This document shows, in pieces, positions 46,504 through 56,677 of a stretch of DNA of 64,000 nt. How positions within the stretch are numbered: the stretch's first letter is position 1; each line of letters starts with the position of its first letter. The notes beneath the pieces are model-generated. The model was not told the origin of the DNA and did no database searches. It worked only from the letters and a program-made list of their open reading frames with translations. The DNA comes from Gammaproteobacteria bacterium (GTDB lineage Bacteria > Pseudomonadota > Gammaproteobacteria > Xanthomonadales > Marinicellaceae), in assembly GCA_024280395.1 (NCBI GenBank), contig JAJRQG010000121.1, positions 27,771 to 91,770 of the forward strand, read 5' to 3'. The translations under genes were made by a program, and so were the position numbers.

Positions 46504-46638
46504 GTTAGTTTACATCTCCGATATTAATTATTTCATGTTATTTCAGCAAGTTTGAATGGTCAATTTAAATCAAGATAAATATAAGCATCCAATACACTCA
46601 GTACATCATCTACTATTTGCGTATCTGTTTATCTTCTT

Positions 46639-46661
46639 GTTCCCATGCTCCGCGTGGGAAC
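46639..46661. repeat. GTTCCCA...TGGGAAC palindrome
   Basis: A 23-bp unit with 7-bp arms GTTCCCA and TGGGAAC around TGCTCCGCG. This is a widespread proteobacterial intergenic repeat whose translation gives SAWER-like peptides. Confidence 0.6.
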
Positions 46662-46794
46662 GAGTCAGGTTCCTGCCTTCGCACACTAGTGCCCAGTTAA
46701 AAAAGAAGCAATTAATAAAAGTATTACAATGCATGGTTTTAAGATCTATAAGCCCTGTAAAGACTTAAAAAGACAAAGCCAGCACACATCCACA

Positions 46795-46935
46795 CCGTCA
46801 TTACCGCGAAGGCGGTAACCCATCTACAACTAACTACAATTCCAAATAAAAACACATAACCAAACAACAAGTAATGCCTAAAAAAATGTTTATCGAAGTT
46901 CAAATACTGGATTCCCGCCTTCGCGGGAATGACGA
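46795..46935. repeat. Inverted pair of related hairpins (TTACCGC/GCGGTAA and ATTCCCGC/GCGGGAAT)
   Basis: Hairpin A at 46801-46818 and hairpin B at 46911-46930 are about 90 bp apart in opposite orientation. On one strand both read GTCATT-N-CCGCGAAGGCGG-N-AA. They resemble the repeat whose translation is VIPAKAGIQ. Paired substitutions preserve the stems. Confidence 0.65.
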
Positions 46936-46973
46936 GTGGAGTCAGTGGAATGACGGTGTTATTCCTCTGCGTA

Positions 46974-47031
46974 CCTTTGCGCCTCCTTTGCCTCCTTTGC
47001 ATTCTTTGCATTCTTTGCATTCTTTGCATTA
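46974..47031. repeat. 9-bp tandem repeat (ATTCTTTGC / CTCCTTTGC)
   Basis: About six units of 9 bp, first CTCCTTTGC type then ATTCTTTGC type, run head to tail next to the ovoA stop. Confidence 0.75.
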
Positions 47032-47069
47032 CTAAAAACAACTAAGCTGTGCCGAAAGCCAAACATACT

Positions 47070-49139
47070 TTACTTCTTTCGCCAAATCGTCATCTGAGCC
47101 ACAGTCAACTGATGTTTTCTTCTTGTTTCACGAATAACAAAAGGCACATCGTGTTTTTCGACAAATTCAAAATCAGCATCCAAACATTCATGCAAGCCAT
47201 CTAAAGTAGTAAAATTCTCTCCGTTAATTTTCTTGCCACCTAGCCAATTTTCTTTTTTTGTGTATTCTTCTAACCAGGTATAAGGAGAAGTTAACACCAA
47301 TAATCCACCTTGGTTCAAGCGGTGAATCATGTCATTTAGAAAGACTTTAGGCTCATATAAACGATCGATTAAGTTGCCTGCAAAGATTAAGTCATAATCA
47401 GAATATTTGGGTTTTAGATTACAGGCATCGCCTTGGGTGAATTCTACATTGTTTGCTTTATCGCCCAGTTCTAATTCTTCCAATCTAAATTCTTTCAGTG
47501 TGGTTAATTCGCCTTCATCATCGATTAAATAACGCACCTTGCCGTTGTCACGCAGGTTAATGGCATTTAAGATAAAGCGAGTGGAAAAATCTAATGCATC
47601 GACTTTATCAAAATGACGGGCTAGTTCAAAACTACTCCGCCCCACTGCACAACCTATGTCCAGTGCTTTGTTGGTTTCACCGATCAATGGTTGAATCTTT
47701 TCGATACAGGCTTTGGGAAAGTTTTTAACACCAAAATAATCTTTGCCATAGTGAAATTCCAAATACTGCGAAATTAAACTATCGGTTTCATACATATTGT
47801 ATTCGCCATCGGCCAAGGAATCCGATTCAATATAACGAAAACCAGCATGTTGGAAAAAATGGCGGCGAAAAGCATAACGGGCTTCGCGAAGTGTTTCATT
47901 GCCAGTAGCTATCCATGAGCCACCTTTAATCAAATTGTGTTTCCCATCAAAAGTCGGAACGGAAAAATCATCGTAAGCTGAATGCACTTTAAAGCCTTTA
48001 AGTCCATCAATGGCTGATTCGGTCCATTGCCAAACATTACCAATCACATCGTAAAAATCTCCTTGTTTGTATTCATCAACTGGCGTAGATGAGGCGGCAA
48101 TTTCTAGATTAATATTGGCACTGTCACCCACAATATTTTCATCATAAATACGCAGATATTCTGGTTCGGTTGGTAGGCGAATCTTTTTGCCTTTTTTGGC
48201 GCCCAGCCAATGACAAAAGGCCTTAGCTTCTAAATAATTAACATCAACGGGCCAACTCCAAGGCATATCAATGACTTCAGCCATGGCACGGTACTTGAAA
48301 CCATTGTCGGTTTTAATCCAAAAAGTCGGATATTTGGTTTGTTTAAAATCTAACCATTCCCAACCTTCCTTAGTCCACCACTCTTCTACTTCATAGGCAC
48401 CATCTTCGACAAAAGCTAAAAATTCTTTATTGCTAACCAAATACTTACTGGCCTTAAATTCGGCCACATCGGTAATTTTTAATCCATATTCATTGTCCCA
48501 TCCATAGGTTTCTGATGGTTCTGATTTGCCTTGTTTAACCGTACCATCCTCAATGGGCAACAATTTATTCTCAACCACGTTATTGTCATCATCATAAATC
48601 GGCCAATCTTCATGTGCTTTTACATAATCCAATGGTAATTGACGAATCAAAACCGATGAAGTTTCAAGATGAATTCGCTCATGTTCAATACCCATTAAAA
48701 TTATCCAAAACGGATCTTGCCATTTAATTGGGACTTCTAAGGGCAATTCATCGATCAATGCATTAACCATATCACGTACTTTATCGCGGTATTCTTTGAC
48801 TTCAGCTACCATTGGCCATTCATAATTGTTTTCATCCAAATCATCCCATGACATTTCATCCACACCTATAGCGAGCATGGCCTCCATACGAGAACACACA
48901 CGATCAGAAATTATTTTAGCTACTCTCAGTTTATTAACAAAAAATGTAGCCGTATGACCAAAATAAAACACCAATGGATGGCGCAGTCTATCGGCGCGCT
49001 CAAAGTAACCTTTGTCATTTACTATAAGCTCAAATAGCTTCTCATAAATGTCATAAGTTTCGTTAAAATAGTCTTTGATTTCTTGTCTTTTTTCTTCAGG
49101 ATCACCAGAATTGATGATTGGCGTTAGGGAAATTTTCAT
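47070..49139 (-). CDS. ovoA: OvoA, 5-histidylcysteine sulfoxide synthase with C-terminal methyltransferase
   Basis: The protein has 689 residues, the OvoA length. The N-terminal DinB-like domain (~1-180) carries the iron ligands of GIEHERIHLETSS (His153, His157; Glu159 nearby). The central FGE-sulfatase domain (~210-440) contains WDNEYGLK, PWSWPVDVNYLEAKAFCHWLG, RLPTEPEY and VIGNVWQWTESA. A C-terminal Rossmann methyltransferase (~480-689) has ALDIGCAVGRSSFELAR. OvoA uses O2 and non-heme iron to join cysteine to histidine C5; the methyltransferase domain methylates the imidazole, with a separate PLP lyase (OvoB) in between. No ovoB candidate is adjacent. It stands alone. Confidence 0.93.
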   Translation of the reverse strand: MKISLTPIINSGDPEEKRQEIKDYFNETYDIYEKLFELIVNDKGYFERADRLRHPLVFYFGHTATFFVNKLRVAKIISDRVCSRMEAMLAIGVDEMSWDDLDENNYEWPMVAEVKEYRDKVRDMVNALIDELPLEVPIKWQDPFWIILMGIEHERIHLETSSVLIRQLPLDYVKAHEDWPIYDDDNNVVENKLLPIEDGTVKQGKSEPSETYGWDNEYGLKITDVAEFKASKYLVSNKEFLAFVEDGAYEVEEWWTKEGWEWLDFKQTKYPTFWIKTDNGFKYRAMAEVIDMPWSWPVDVNYLEAKAFCHWLGAKKGKKIRLPTEPEYLRIYDENIVGDSANINLEIAASSTPVDEYKQGDFYDVIGNVWQWTESAIDGLKGFKVHSAYDDFSVPTFDGKHNLIKGGSWIATGNETLREARYAFRRHFFQHAGFRYIESDSLADGEYNMYETDSLISQYLEFHYGKDYFGVKNFPKACIEKIQPLIGETNKALDIGCAVGRSSFELARHFDKVDALDFSTRFILNAINLRDNGKVRYLIDDEGELTTLKEFRLEELELGDKANNVEFTQGDACNLKPKYSDYDLIFAGNLIDRLYEPKVFLNDMIHRLNQGGLLVLTSPYTWLEEYTKKENWLGGKKINGENFTTLDGLHECLDADFEFVEKHDVPFVIRETRRKHQLTVAQMTIWRKK

Positions 49140-49319
49140 AGCTTAAGTTTGATTCAAATAGATTTTAAAATAATTAGACCATTATACATAGAAAATTATT
49201 TCATACGAAATTCATTGCATCACTGATTGTCAACCCATCGTGCAAAATAACAATTAATCCTTTAGCAATACAACAAGCAATGATAAAATCACGGGTTTTG
49301 TATAATTACGGAAACTCAC

Positions 49320-50528
49320 TTGCAAAACAACGATAGCATTCAAGCCATTCTTGAAGAACAACCGCACAGAATCATCTCTCAAGATGGGAAAAACTTTGTC
49401 ATCTTAGGCACCGCGCACGTATCACAAACCAGTGTTGATAAGGTCAATGAATTATTGGACACAGGAGAATTTGATACTGTTGCGATTGAATTGGATGAGA
49501 TGCGCTTTGAAGCCATGACCAACCCTGATAAATACAAAGAAATGGACTTACTTAAGATCATTAAAAACAAACAAACAGGAATGATTGCGGTTAATTTGGC
49601 ATTAAGCGCCTATCAAAATCGTTTGGCTGATCAATTGGGCGTTGAACCGGGTGCTGAAATGAAAGCAGCCATTACTCAAGCCAAAGAAAAGGATTTAACC
49701 CTTTGGAAAATTGACAGAAATATTCGTACCACCATGAAACGTGCATGGCGCGGGATGAAATTCCTGGACAAATTTGAACTCATGTTTAGCTTTGGCGGAT
49801 TCTTCGATAAAGAAGAAATTACCGCCGAAGAAATTGAAAAGCTAAAAACTGGCGATGTACTGGAGAGTACCTTCTCTGATTTTGCCGATGAATCACAACC
49901 CTTGTATACCAGCCTTATTCACGAACGCGATGATTACATGGCTGCACGTTTGTTGCAAGAAACACAAGACACAGAATCTATAAACATTCTTGTAGTCATC
50001 GGTGCCGGTCACTTAAAAGGCATGAGCCAATCCATTGAAGACAAAATTGATGCCGATAAAACCGTTACAAAACTGGATATCATACCACCAGGTGGAAAAT
50101 GGTTGAAATATTTGCCATGGATCATTACCGCTGTAATAGTCGCTGGATTTACTTGGGGTTTTATGCGCAGTCCTGAATTGGGCTTGGACTTGATCAAAAC
50201 TTGGGTGATTTACAACGGCGTATTTGCGGCTATTGGTGCTGCGGTTGCTGGTGGGCATATATTCACCATTATTTCAGCGTTTTTTGCTGCTCCAATCACC
50301 TCATTGAACCCTGCCATTGGTGCAGGCATGGTCACAGCCTTTGTTGAAACCTATTTAAGAAAACCCAAAGTCAAGGATTTTGAAAGGCTACAAAAAGACG
50401 CCACTGAGCTCAAAGGTTGGTGGAAAAATCCCGTGACACGTATTTTATTGGTATTTATCCTGACTAATTTAGGTTCTGGTATCGGTACTTGGGTCTCTGG
50501 CTTTAAGATATTTGCGGCTTTGGTTTAA
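49320..50528 (+). CDS. TraB/PrgY-family membrane protein
   Basis: A 402-residue protein. The N-terminal TraB domain has NFVILGTAHVSQTSVDKVNELL (GTAH motif), DTVAIELDEMRFEAM and VVIGAGHLKGM, the TIKI/GumN-like putative metalloprotease signature. The C-terminal ~140 residues hold about four membrane helices (270-295, 300-330, 335-350, 380-400). Family members include pheromone-shutdown proteins; the substrate here is unknown. The start appears to be TTG at 49320 with GGA 9 nt upstream; no ATG occurs before the GTAH motif. 18 bp separate it from dusB. Confidence 0.87.
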   Translation: MQNNDSIQAILEEQPHRIISQDGKNFVILGTAHVSQTSVDKVNELLDTGEFDTVAIELDEMRFEAMTNPDKYKEMDLLKIIKNKQTGMIAVNLALSAYQNRLADQLGVEPGAEMKAAITQAKEKDLTLWKIDRNIRTTMKRAWRGMKFLDKFELMFSFGGFFDKEEITAEEIEKLKTGDVLESTFSDFADESQPLYTSLIHERDDYMAARLLQETQDTESINILVVIGAGHLKGMSQSIEDKIDADKTVTKLDIIPPGGKWLKYLPWIITAVIVAGFTWGFMRSPELGLDLIKTWVIYNGVFAAIGAAVAGGHIFTIISAFFAAPITSLNPAIGAGMVTAFVETYLRKPKVKDFERLQKDATELKGWWKNPVTRILLVFILTNLGSGIGTWVSGFKIFAALV

Positions 50529-50545
50529 AAATTAGAATAGATAAA

Positions 50546-51526
50546 ATGAACCTCCCTACCCTTAAAATCGGTCCATACACTATGCCAAACTCTATTGCTT
50601 TGGCTCCCATGTCTGGTGTGACGGATAGACCTTTTCGACAGTTGTGTCGTCAACTGGGTGCGGGGTATTTGGTTTCTGAGATGTTGACTTGTGAATTGTC
50701 TTTGCTGAAATCAGCCAAGAGTCAATTTAGGCTCAACCATGATGGCGAACCAGGGCCGATTGTCACGCAAATTGCTGGAGCCGACCCAGATAAAGTGGCT
50801 GCAGCTGCTCAATTCAATGTTCAAAATGGTTCGCAGATTATTGATATCAACATGGGTTGTCCAGCGAAAAAAGTGTATAAAAAATCCTGTGGTTCTGCCC
50901 TATTGGCTCATCCCGAATTGGTGAAAGACATTTTGCAAGCCACAGTGCAAACTGTCGATTGCCCTGTAACATTAAAAATACGATTGGGCATTGATGACAG
51001 CAGCATCAATTGCCTGGAAATAGCACAAATTGCCCAAGATTGTGGTGTGCAAGCCTTGTTTATTCATGGACGCACCCGCATACAGAAGTACAAAGGATTT
51101 GCTGATTACCAACACATTACTTTGGTTAAGCAAAACATTGATATTCCAGTCATTGCCAATGGTGATATAGATACACCACAAAAAGCCCAGTTTGTTTTTG
51201 AAACTACGGGCTGTGATGGCATAATGATTGGGCGTGCAGCTCAGGGAAATCCCTGGATTTTCCGTGAAGTATTGCACTATTTAAACACTGGCGACCTTTT
51301 GGCCAGACCCTTAGATGATGAGATTATTCAAACCATGTACCAACATGTTGAAAATCTGCATGAATTTTATGGTGATTACAAAGGCATGATGATTGCAAGA
51401 TCGCATATCGGTTGGTTTTTAAAACAAACAAACCAACAATCTATCGCCCGTGAATTATTTAGAATTAATGACTCGGGAGAACAACTACTGTTTATACAAC
51501 AGAATATTATGAGGAAAGTCGCATGA
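50546..51526 (+). CDS. dusB: tRNA-dihydrouridine synthase B
   Basis: A 326-residue FMN enzyme that reduces uridines in the tRNA D-loop. LAPMSGVTDRPFRQLCRQLGAGYLVSEM, IIDINMGCPAKKVYKKSCGSALL (catalytic Cys in the MGCP-x9-GSAL segment), FIHGRTRIQKYKG, PVIANGDI and MIGRAAQGNPWIF identify the DusB subgroup. In many gammaproteobacteria dusB is followed by fis; here it is coupled by ATGA to a DUF349 gene instead. Confidence 0.95.
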   Translation: MNLPTLKIGPYTMPNSIALAPMSGVTDRPFRQLCRQLGAGYLVSEMLTCELSLLKSAKSQFRLNHDGEPGPIVTQIAGADPDKVAAAAQFNVQNGSQIIDINMGCPAKKVYKKSCGSALLAHPELVKDILQATVQTVDCPVTLKIRLGIDDSSINCLEIAQIAQDCGVQALFIHGRTRIQKYKGFADYQHITLVKQNIDIPVIANGDIDTPQKAQFVFETTGCDGIMIGRAAQGNPWIFREVLHYLNTGDLLARPLDDEIIQTMYQHVENLHEFYGDYKGMMIARSHIGWFLKQTNQQSIARELFRINDSGEQLLFIQQNIMRKVA

Positions 51527-54294
51527 GTATTTTAGGCCTATTTAAAAAACCCAATTGGAAAAACAAAGATGCAGAAACACGGGCAATTGCCGTAAGTTCA
51601 GAGTCATCTGAAGAGTTGCTATCACAACTCTCCAACATCAGTCAAAATGACGAATCAGAAAAAGTCAGATCAGCAGCAATTAGACGCTTAAAAGATTATG
51701 CTCTTATTGCTAAAATTGCAGCAAATGACTCTCACAAAACTGTCAAAGCAACAGCCAATAAAATACTCCAAGATTGGTTCAGTAAAACCAATGATGATCA
51801 ACAATTAATTCTTATTGAACAAGTAGGCGACCCCAAGACATTAGAAGTGGCCGCAGCTAATTGTGCAAACAAAGAAGTGCGTGCCTATTGTATTGAAAAA
51901 ATTTCCAAACAAGGGTTGTTGGCTGATTTATTGGTCAATGAAACTGACAAAGATTTACGTCATTCAATCGTTGATAAAATAACCAAACCAGCCACATTAA
52001 AAAGATTGGCCAAATTACTAAAAAACAAAGATAAAACCAGTTTTAAATCCATTCAACTAAAATTGGATAATGATGGAGATATTGGTAAAATCATCAATAA
52101 AAAAGCATTGGATTTGTGTGAACAAATGGAAAAATTAATCCACAATCCTACCACTTCAAGCAAAGCAGATGTTGAAACCATCAATGGCAAATGGCTAGAA
52201 CTAAAAGCAAACAACAAACTCGAAGGTTTTACCCAACGATATGATGGCGCTTTTAGAACTGCTAGCTTAACTTTTGATCCAGATTTACGTGATGAATTTC
52301 TTACCCAACAGAGACAACAAAGAATCAACAGTAAAATTACTCAATTAAAATCCTCATTGTCTGATACCAAGGATTCCACTTGGGAACAAATCCAAACACA
52401 AATCAGCAAGTATTCTGGATTTGATATGGGCCACGCAACAGAGGAACAAAACGAGGAGTTTGACGAATTATTAAACACATTAAAGGCCTTGCGAGATACA
52501 CAAACCAAAGAACAAGACTTACCAGAAAGCTTAATTGCTGTAGCTGACAAACTGGACGCTGTGCTTAAACACAAACACAAACAGCCTAATCAGATTAATG
52601 ATTTTAGAAAATTGTGGGATATCCAAGCCAAAAAGGCCAAGAACAATTCCGCTTTTAGCACCTTGAAGAATCGTTTTGATACAGCCATGCTAAAACTGGC
52701 TGAAAGCATTGAAAACTCGGCTGCACTACGTGATGAAGCAGCCAAAAATGCTGTAACTGGTATTGAAAAAGTCAGAAAATTAATAGAAGAAGGACATTTA
52801 GCCGATGCCAAAATTGCCATCAATAAAATTGCTCAAAATAAAAAAATAGCGGGTTTTCACCCTCTGATTAAAGAACATAAATTTGCCTTCGATGCCGTTT
52901 GGAATGAACTCAAGGAATTGCGTCAATGGCAAACTTGGAGCAATGACAAGATTCGCATGCGTTTGATTGAAGAACTCAAAGATTTAGTCGGCACAGGCAC
53001 ACACCCTGATGCATTATTGAAAAAAATGAAAGAGTCTAACAAGCAGTGGAAAGACATGGAAGACCACGAAAAATTGGAAGGTGATCGTTATGGTGTGAGA
53101 AATCAAGAACTGTACACACAGTTTAGAGCAGTTCAAGAAGCGCTGTTTACTCCGGCTAAAGAATTTTTCGAAAAACGTTCAGAAATCTGGGGCAATCACC
53201 TTGAAGAAGTAGAAGCCAACATCCAAGCATTACACGATGTAGACTTAAAAGAAACCTCTGACAGAGATTTAGCGCAAATGGTTCGAGATGCGATTAAACA
53301 ATTACGCAATCTTGATAGTATTCCACCAAAAAACAGAGGCAAATGTGCAGCCAAGATTCGTTCGGGCACTGCACGAATTGACGCACATTTAAAAGAAGCT
53401 TATAAAGTCGCCGAACGCAGAAAAGAAAAACTCATCGAACATGCGCAACAATTGATTGAGCATGAAGAATTAGATGAAGCCATTGAACAAGCAAAAGGTT
53501 TACAACAAGAATGGAAAAATGCAGGAATCGTACATCAATCTTCAGAAAGAAAATTATGGAAAAAATTCCGAAAAGCCAATGATGCAGTCTTTAATCGCAT
53601 CAAAACGCAACGTGACCAAGTCAATCAAGAAAACAAAGAATTAATGAATCAAGCTAACACATTGATTATTGAATGTGAAAAGAACATTGCTTCCGAAAAA
53701 GAAGCCCACTCTATCCACAGCTTGATTGAAAAATTTAAAGACGATTGGAATGGGCTCAATGTCAATAACAAAGGACTGCAAAACAAAGCCAATAAGTTAA
53801 TCAATGATGCACAGCAAAAAGTGGCTTCTTTGGCCAATTCTGAAACAATTGATATGTTGAAAAACGCACAAAAATTCGCCAATATCTGTCAAAATCTAGA
53901 ACTAGGTAAAATTGACAAAGATAAAGCGCAAGAAAAATGGAACAAATTACAAATTGTTTCTGATAAAAAACTGGCTAAAAATTTAGACAAACGAATGGCA
54001 AATATTGATTCTGAAAATGAGCAGTTTATAGAGCAAGCCAACTTGATCTTGATTTCAGCTGAATATCTGTGTGGAATTGCCACACCCGAAGAATACAAAG
54101 AACAACGCCTAGCTTATCAAGTCGATGAATTATCAAAACGCATGAGTGGAGAAGAAGTCACACCAGAAATAGAGAAAGCACAACAATTATTAACCGATTG
54201 GTTTGTACTTTCTGGAGCAGATGAAGAATTTATAAAAACCAATGAAAAGCGCATTAAAAAACTAATAAAGGGTTTGTTTGAGTTATTGACTTAA
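51523..54294 (+). CDS. Large DUF349-repeat coiled-coil protein
   Basis: A 923-residue soluble, highly charged, mostly helical protein. The first ~180 residues look like HEAT-type helical pairs (SEKVRSAAIRRLKDYALIAKIA). The remainder is a series of DUF349 modules with the recurrent Trp and W-K-x2-G-type pattern, for example LQQEWKNAGIVHQSSERKLWKKFRKANDAVFNRIK and LKELRQWQTWSNDKIRMRLIEELKDL. No catalytic motif is visible. Homologues are widespread in gammaproteobacteria with undefined function. Its ATG overlaps the dusB stop by ATGA, so expression should follow dusB. Confidence 0.85.
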   Translation: MSILGLFKKPNWKNKDAETRAIAVSSESSEELLSQLSNISQNDESEKVRSAAIRRLKDYALIAKIAANDSHKTVKATANKILQDWFSKTNDDQQLILIEQVGDPKTLEVAAANCANKEVRAYCIEKISKQGLLADLLVNETDKDLRHSIVDKITKPATLKRLAKLLKNKDKTSFKSIQLKLDNDGDIGKIINKKALDLCEQMEKLIHNPTTSSKADVETINGKWLELKANNKLEGFTQRYDGAFRTASLTFDPDLRDEFLTQQRQQRINSKITQLKSSLSDTKDSTWEQIQTQISKYSGFDMGHATEEQNEEFDELLNTLKALRDTQTKEQDLPESLIAVADKLDAVLKHKHKQPNQINDFRKLWDIQAKKAKNNSAFSTLKNRFDTAMLKLAESIENSAALRDEAAKNAVTGIEKVRKLIEEGHLADAKIAINKIAQNKKIAGFHPLIKEHKFAFDAVWNELKELRQWQTWSNDKIRMRLIEELKDLVGTGTHPDALLKKMKESNKQWKDMEDHEKLEGDRYGVRNQELYTQFRAVQEALFTPAKEFFEKRSEIWGNHLEEVEANIQALHDVDLKETSDRDLAQMVRDAIKQLRNLDSIPPKNRGKCAAKIRSGTARIDAHLKEAYKVAERRKEKLIEHAQQLIEHEELDEAIEQAKGLQQEWKNAGIVHQSSERKLWKKFRKANDAVFNRIKTQRDQVNQENKELMNQANTLIIECEKNIASEKEAHSIHSLIEKFKDDWNGLNVNNKGLQNKANKLINDAQQKVASLANSETIDMLKNAQKFANICQNLELGKIDKDKAQEKWNKLQIVSDKKLAKNLDKRMANIDSENEQFIEQANLILISAEYLCGIATPEEYKEQRLAYQVDELSKRMSGEEVTPEIEKAQQLLTDWFVLSGADEEFIKTNEKRIKKLIKGLFELLT

Positions 54295-54343
54295 TTCTTT
54301 GGCACAACTGACAGCAAATCTCATTAAATTCAGATGTGCTCAG

Positions 54344-54967
54344 TTAGAAGTTTATATTTTTAAAAATTATATTTAAAAATTCTTCACCCTTATTAGTCAA
54401 CAACCATGCCAAACCTGCACAATTTATAATAACGGTTAACCAAAAATAAACTCTAAATGATAGTTTCTTTGATTTATGCCTAAGAAAACTTTGAGCCAGA
54501 GTTCCTCCAGGCCAACCCCCAAGAATAGAGAACAAGTGCAAAGTGCTTTCGGGGGTTCTCCACTTGCCTTTTTTTGCTGCCGATTTATCTTTTGCATAGA
54601 GTAACAACAATAACAAACTCAATCCGAAGTACAAATATAAAACAACGATAGGTAGGATCTTAAAATAAATTAAACCTATAAGTAAAGCATAAAAAACAAA
54701 AGTCAAATACAAAGAAAACCTTAGTTGTGTTCTTGCAACAGTTGCCTTGACATGACCATTTTCTGGGAGTACATTTTTAGCATAGGCTCTGCTGTCCTTA
54801 TCAGTTGCAACCACATAATTTACTTTCAAACCATTAACTGGTGTTTTATGCTTTTTACTGAAATCATTGATATGAAAAAAAATATCTTTTTCAACACCCT
54901 CAGATACGATGAAACCAAAACCCTTGTTTTCATGCCAATTTGAAACAACTCCTTTTTTAAGTGCCAT
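54344..54967 (-). CDS. Cold-shock domain + DUF1294 membrane protein
   Basis: A 207-residue protein. The first ~65 residues are a cold-shock domain: KGVVSNWHENKGFGFIVSEG (RNP1-like KGFGFI) and KDIFFHINDF (RNP2-like). Two membrane helices (~80-102, 104-123) follow, then the DUF1294 signature AAKKGKWRTPESTLHLFSILGGWPGGTLAQSFLRHKSKK and a final helix. It would tether a nucleic-acid-binding domain to the inner membrane. This fusion is known in proteobacteria but its role is not established. It converges with the DUF349 gene. Confidence 0.9.
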   Translation of the reverse strand: MALKKGVVSNWHENKGFGFIVSEGVEKDIFFHINDFSKKHKTPVNGLKVNYVVATDKDSRAYAKNVLPENGHVKATVARTQLRFSLYLTFVFYALLIGLIYFKILPIVVLYLYFGLSLLLLLLYAKDKSAAKKGKWRTPESTLHLFSILGGWPGGTLAQSFLRHKSKKLSFRVYFWLTVIINCAGLAWLLTNKGEEFLNIIFKNINF

Positions 54968-55056
54968 AAGTAAACCAATATTTTAAATGTGGGAGATTCG
55001 TATATTAGCATACAACGTTATCGACTTCTGCACTTAAATCCTACATACAAACATGA

Positions 55057-55070
55057 TATAATCCTCAAAA
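55057..55070 (+). promoter_or_regulatory. -10 box of the methylcrotonyl-CoA carboxylase gene; leaderless start
   Basis: A perfect TATAAT (55057-55062) is followed by 7 bases and the ATG at 55070. The -35 at 17-bp spacing is weak (TTAAAT, 55034-55039). There is no Shine-Dalgarno. Confidence 0.5.
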
Positions 55071-56677
55071 TGACAACAATCAAAAATACAATCAACACCG
55101 AATCAGCCGAATTTCATGAAAACCATCAGTTTATGCATGGCTTAGTAGATGAACTTCGTGAAATCACTGACACCATTTCGTTGGGTGGCTCAGAAAAATC
55201 CAGAGACAGGCATGAGTCACGTGGTAAACTATTGGTTCGCGATAGGATCCATACACTTCTTGACAAAGGCAGTCCATTTTTAGAGCTCTCAGCGCTTGCT
55301 GCCAACCAAATGTACGATAATGCAGCTCCTTCTGCTGGAGTCGTGACTGGAATTGGCGTGATACATGGACAAAAAGTGATGATTGTTGCCAATGATGCTA
55401 CGGTTAAAGGCGGAACTTATTTTCCATTGACAGTTAAAAAGCATCTACGTGCACAAGAAATTGCCTTAGAAAATCATTTGCCCTGTATTTATTTGGTCGA
55501 TTCAGGTGGTGCATTTTTACCTTTACAAGATGAAGTGTTCCCCGATAAGGAACATTTTGGACGAATATTTTATAACCAAGCGCAATTGTCGGCCAAAAAC
55601 ATTCCGCAAATTGCGGTAGTAATGGGTTCCTGTACCGCAGGTGGAGCGTATGTACCCGCCATGTGTGATGAAGCGGTTATAGTAAAAGAACAAGGCACCA
55701 TATTTTTGGGTGGCCCACCATTGGTTAAAGCGGCTACAGGCGAAGTAGTCGATGCCGAAACTTTGGGTGGAGCTGAAGTACATTCATCTATCTCGGGGGT
55801 CACTGATCATTTTGCCGAAAATGACGAACATGCCTTAGAAATCACCCGCGATATTGCCAAATATTTCAATAGAAAGCCACATGACTGGTTACAAAAACAA
55901 GAAACCAAAACACCCATTTACAATGAAAAAGAATTGTACGGAATCGTGCCTCAAAGCACACGTACGCCCTATGATATTCGACAAATCATTGCCCGTATTG
56001 TTGATGGCTCTGTATTTCAAGAGTTCAAGGCCAAATATGGTACAACACTAATCACAGGATTTGCCCACATTCATGGCAATCCCGTTGGAATCATTGCCAA
56101 CAATGGGATATTGTTCTCAGAATCTGCACTCAAAGGTGCACATTTTGTTGAATTGTGTTGTCAACGCAATATTCCTTTGGTGTTTCTACAAAACATCACT
56201 GGTTTTATGGTTGGCAAAGAATACGAACACAATGGCATAGCCAAAAATGGTGCAAAAATGGTCACCGCGGTGGCTTGTGCGTCAGTGCCCAAATACACCG
56301 TGGTTATCGGCGGTTCATTCGGTGCAGGAAACTATGCTATGAATGGGCGTGCTTATGCTGGCAGATTCTTATGGATGTGGCCAAATGCCAGAATTTCCGT
56401 TATGGGTGGCGAACAAGCCGCATCCGTATTAACCACTATTAAACAAGATGGCATGGACAAACGTGGACTCAAGTGGGACGATAAAGAAAAACAAGCCGAA
56501 TACGATAAGATCAAACAATTATACGAAGACCAAGGCTCACCCTATTATTCAACCGCAAGACTTTGGGATGATGGTATTATCAATCCAATAGACACACGAA
56601 AAATTTTGGGACTGGCCATAGAAGCAGGTTTAAATGCGCCAGTTAAAGAGACCAAATACGGTGTATTCAGGATGTAA
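55070..56677 (+). CDS. liuB: Methylcrotonyl-CoA carboxylase beta (carboxyltransferase) subunit
   Basis: The protein has 535 residues from ATG 55070, the usual MCC beta length; the frame is open about 27 codons further upstream, but those would run through the promoter. N- and C-terminal crotonase-like carboxyltransferase halves are present: [92 protein letters not shown] and [22 protein letters not shown], characteristic of MCC rather than propionyl-CoA carboxylase. It transfers carboxylate from biotin to 3-methylcrotonyl-CoA in leucine breakdown. The biotin-carrying alpha subunit is not in the window. A strong terminator follows. Confidence 0.93.
   Translation: MTTIKNTINTESAEFHENHQFMHGLVDELREITDTISLGGSEKSRDRHESRGKLLVRDRIHTLLDKGSPFLELSALAANQMYDNAAPSAGVVTGIGVIHGQKVMIVANDATVKGGTYFPLTVKKHLRAQEIALENHLPCIYLVDSGGAFLPLQDEVFPDKEHFGRIFYNQAQLSAKNIPQIAVVMGSCTAGGAYVPAMCDEAVIVKEQGTIFLGGPPLVKAATGEVVDAETLGGAEVHSSISGVTDHFAENDEHALEITRDIAKYFNRKPHDWLQKQETKTPIYNEKELYGIVPQSTRTPYDIRQIIARIVDGSVFQEFKAKYGTTLITGFAHIHGNPVGIIANNGILFSESALKGAHFVELCCQRNIPLVFLQNITGFMVGKEYEHNGIAKNGAKMVTAVACASVPKYTVVIGGSFGAGNYAMNGRAYAGRFLWMWPNARISVMGGEQAASVLTTIKQDGMDKRGLKWDDKEKQAEYDKIKQLYEDQGSPYYSTARLWDDGIINPIDTRKILGLAIEAGLNAPVKETKYGVFRM

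Larger units (their letters stand above)
46504..47069. other. 566-bp intergenic repeat island
   Basis: No credible gene. The region is a collection of unrelated palindromes and a short tandem repeat, each listed separately. Two frames of 70 and 100 codons cross it, but their sequences are direct translations of the repeats (CSAWERV, VIPAKAGIQ, MQRMQR), not proteins. Confidence 0.7.

Noticed and set aside
46556..46768. Plus-strand 70-codon frame containing CSAWERV
   Set aside because: It translates a widespread GTTCCCA/TGGGAAC palindrome; no ribosome-binding site or conserved domain.
46739..47041. Minus-strand 100-codon frame containing MQR repeats and VIPAKAGIQ
   Set aside because: The sequence is a translation of a 9-bp tandem repeat and a dispersed palindrome; no independent coding evidence.
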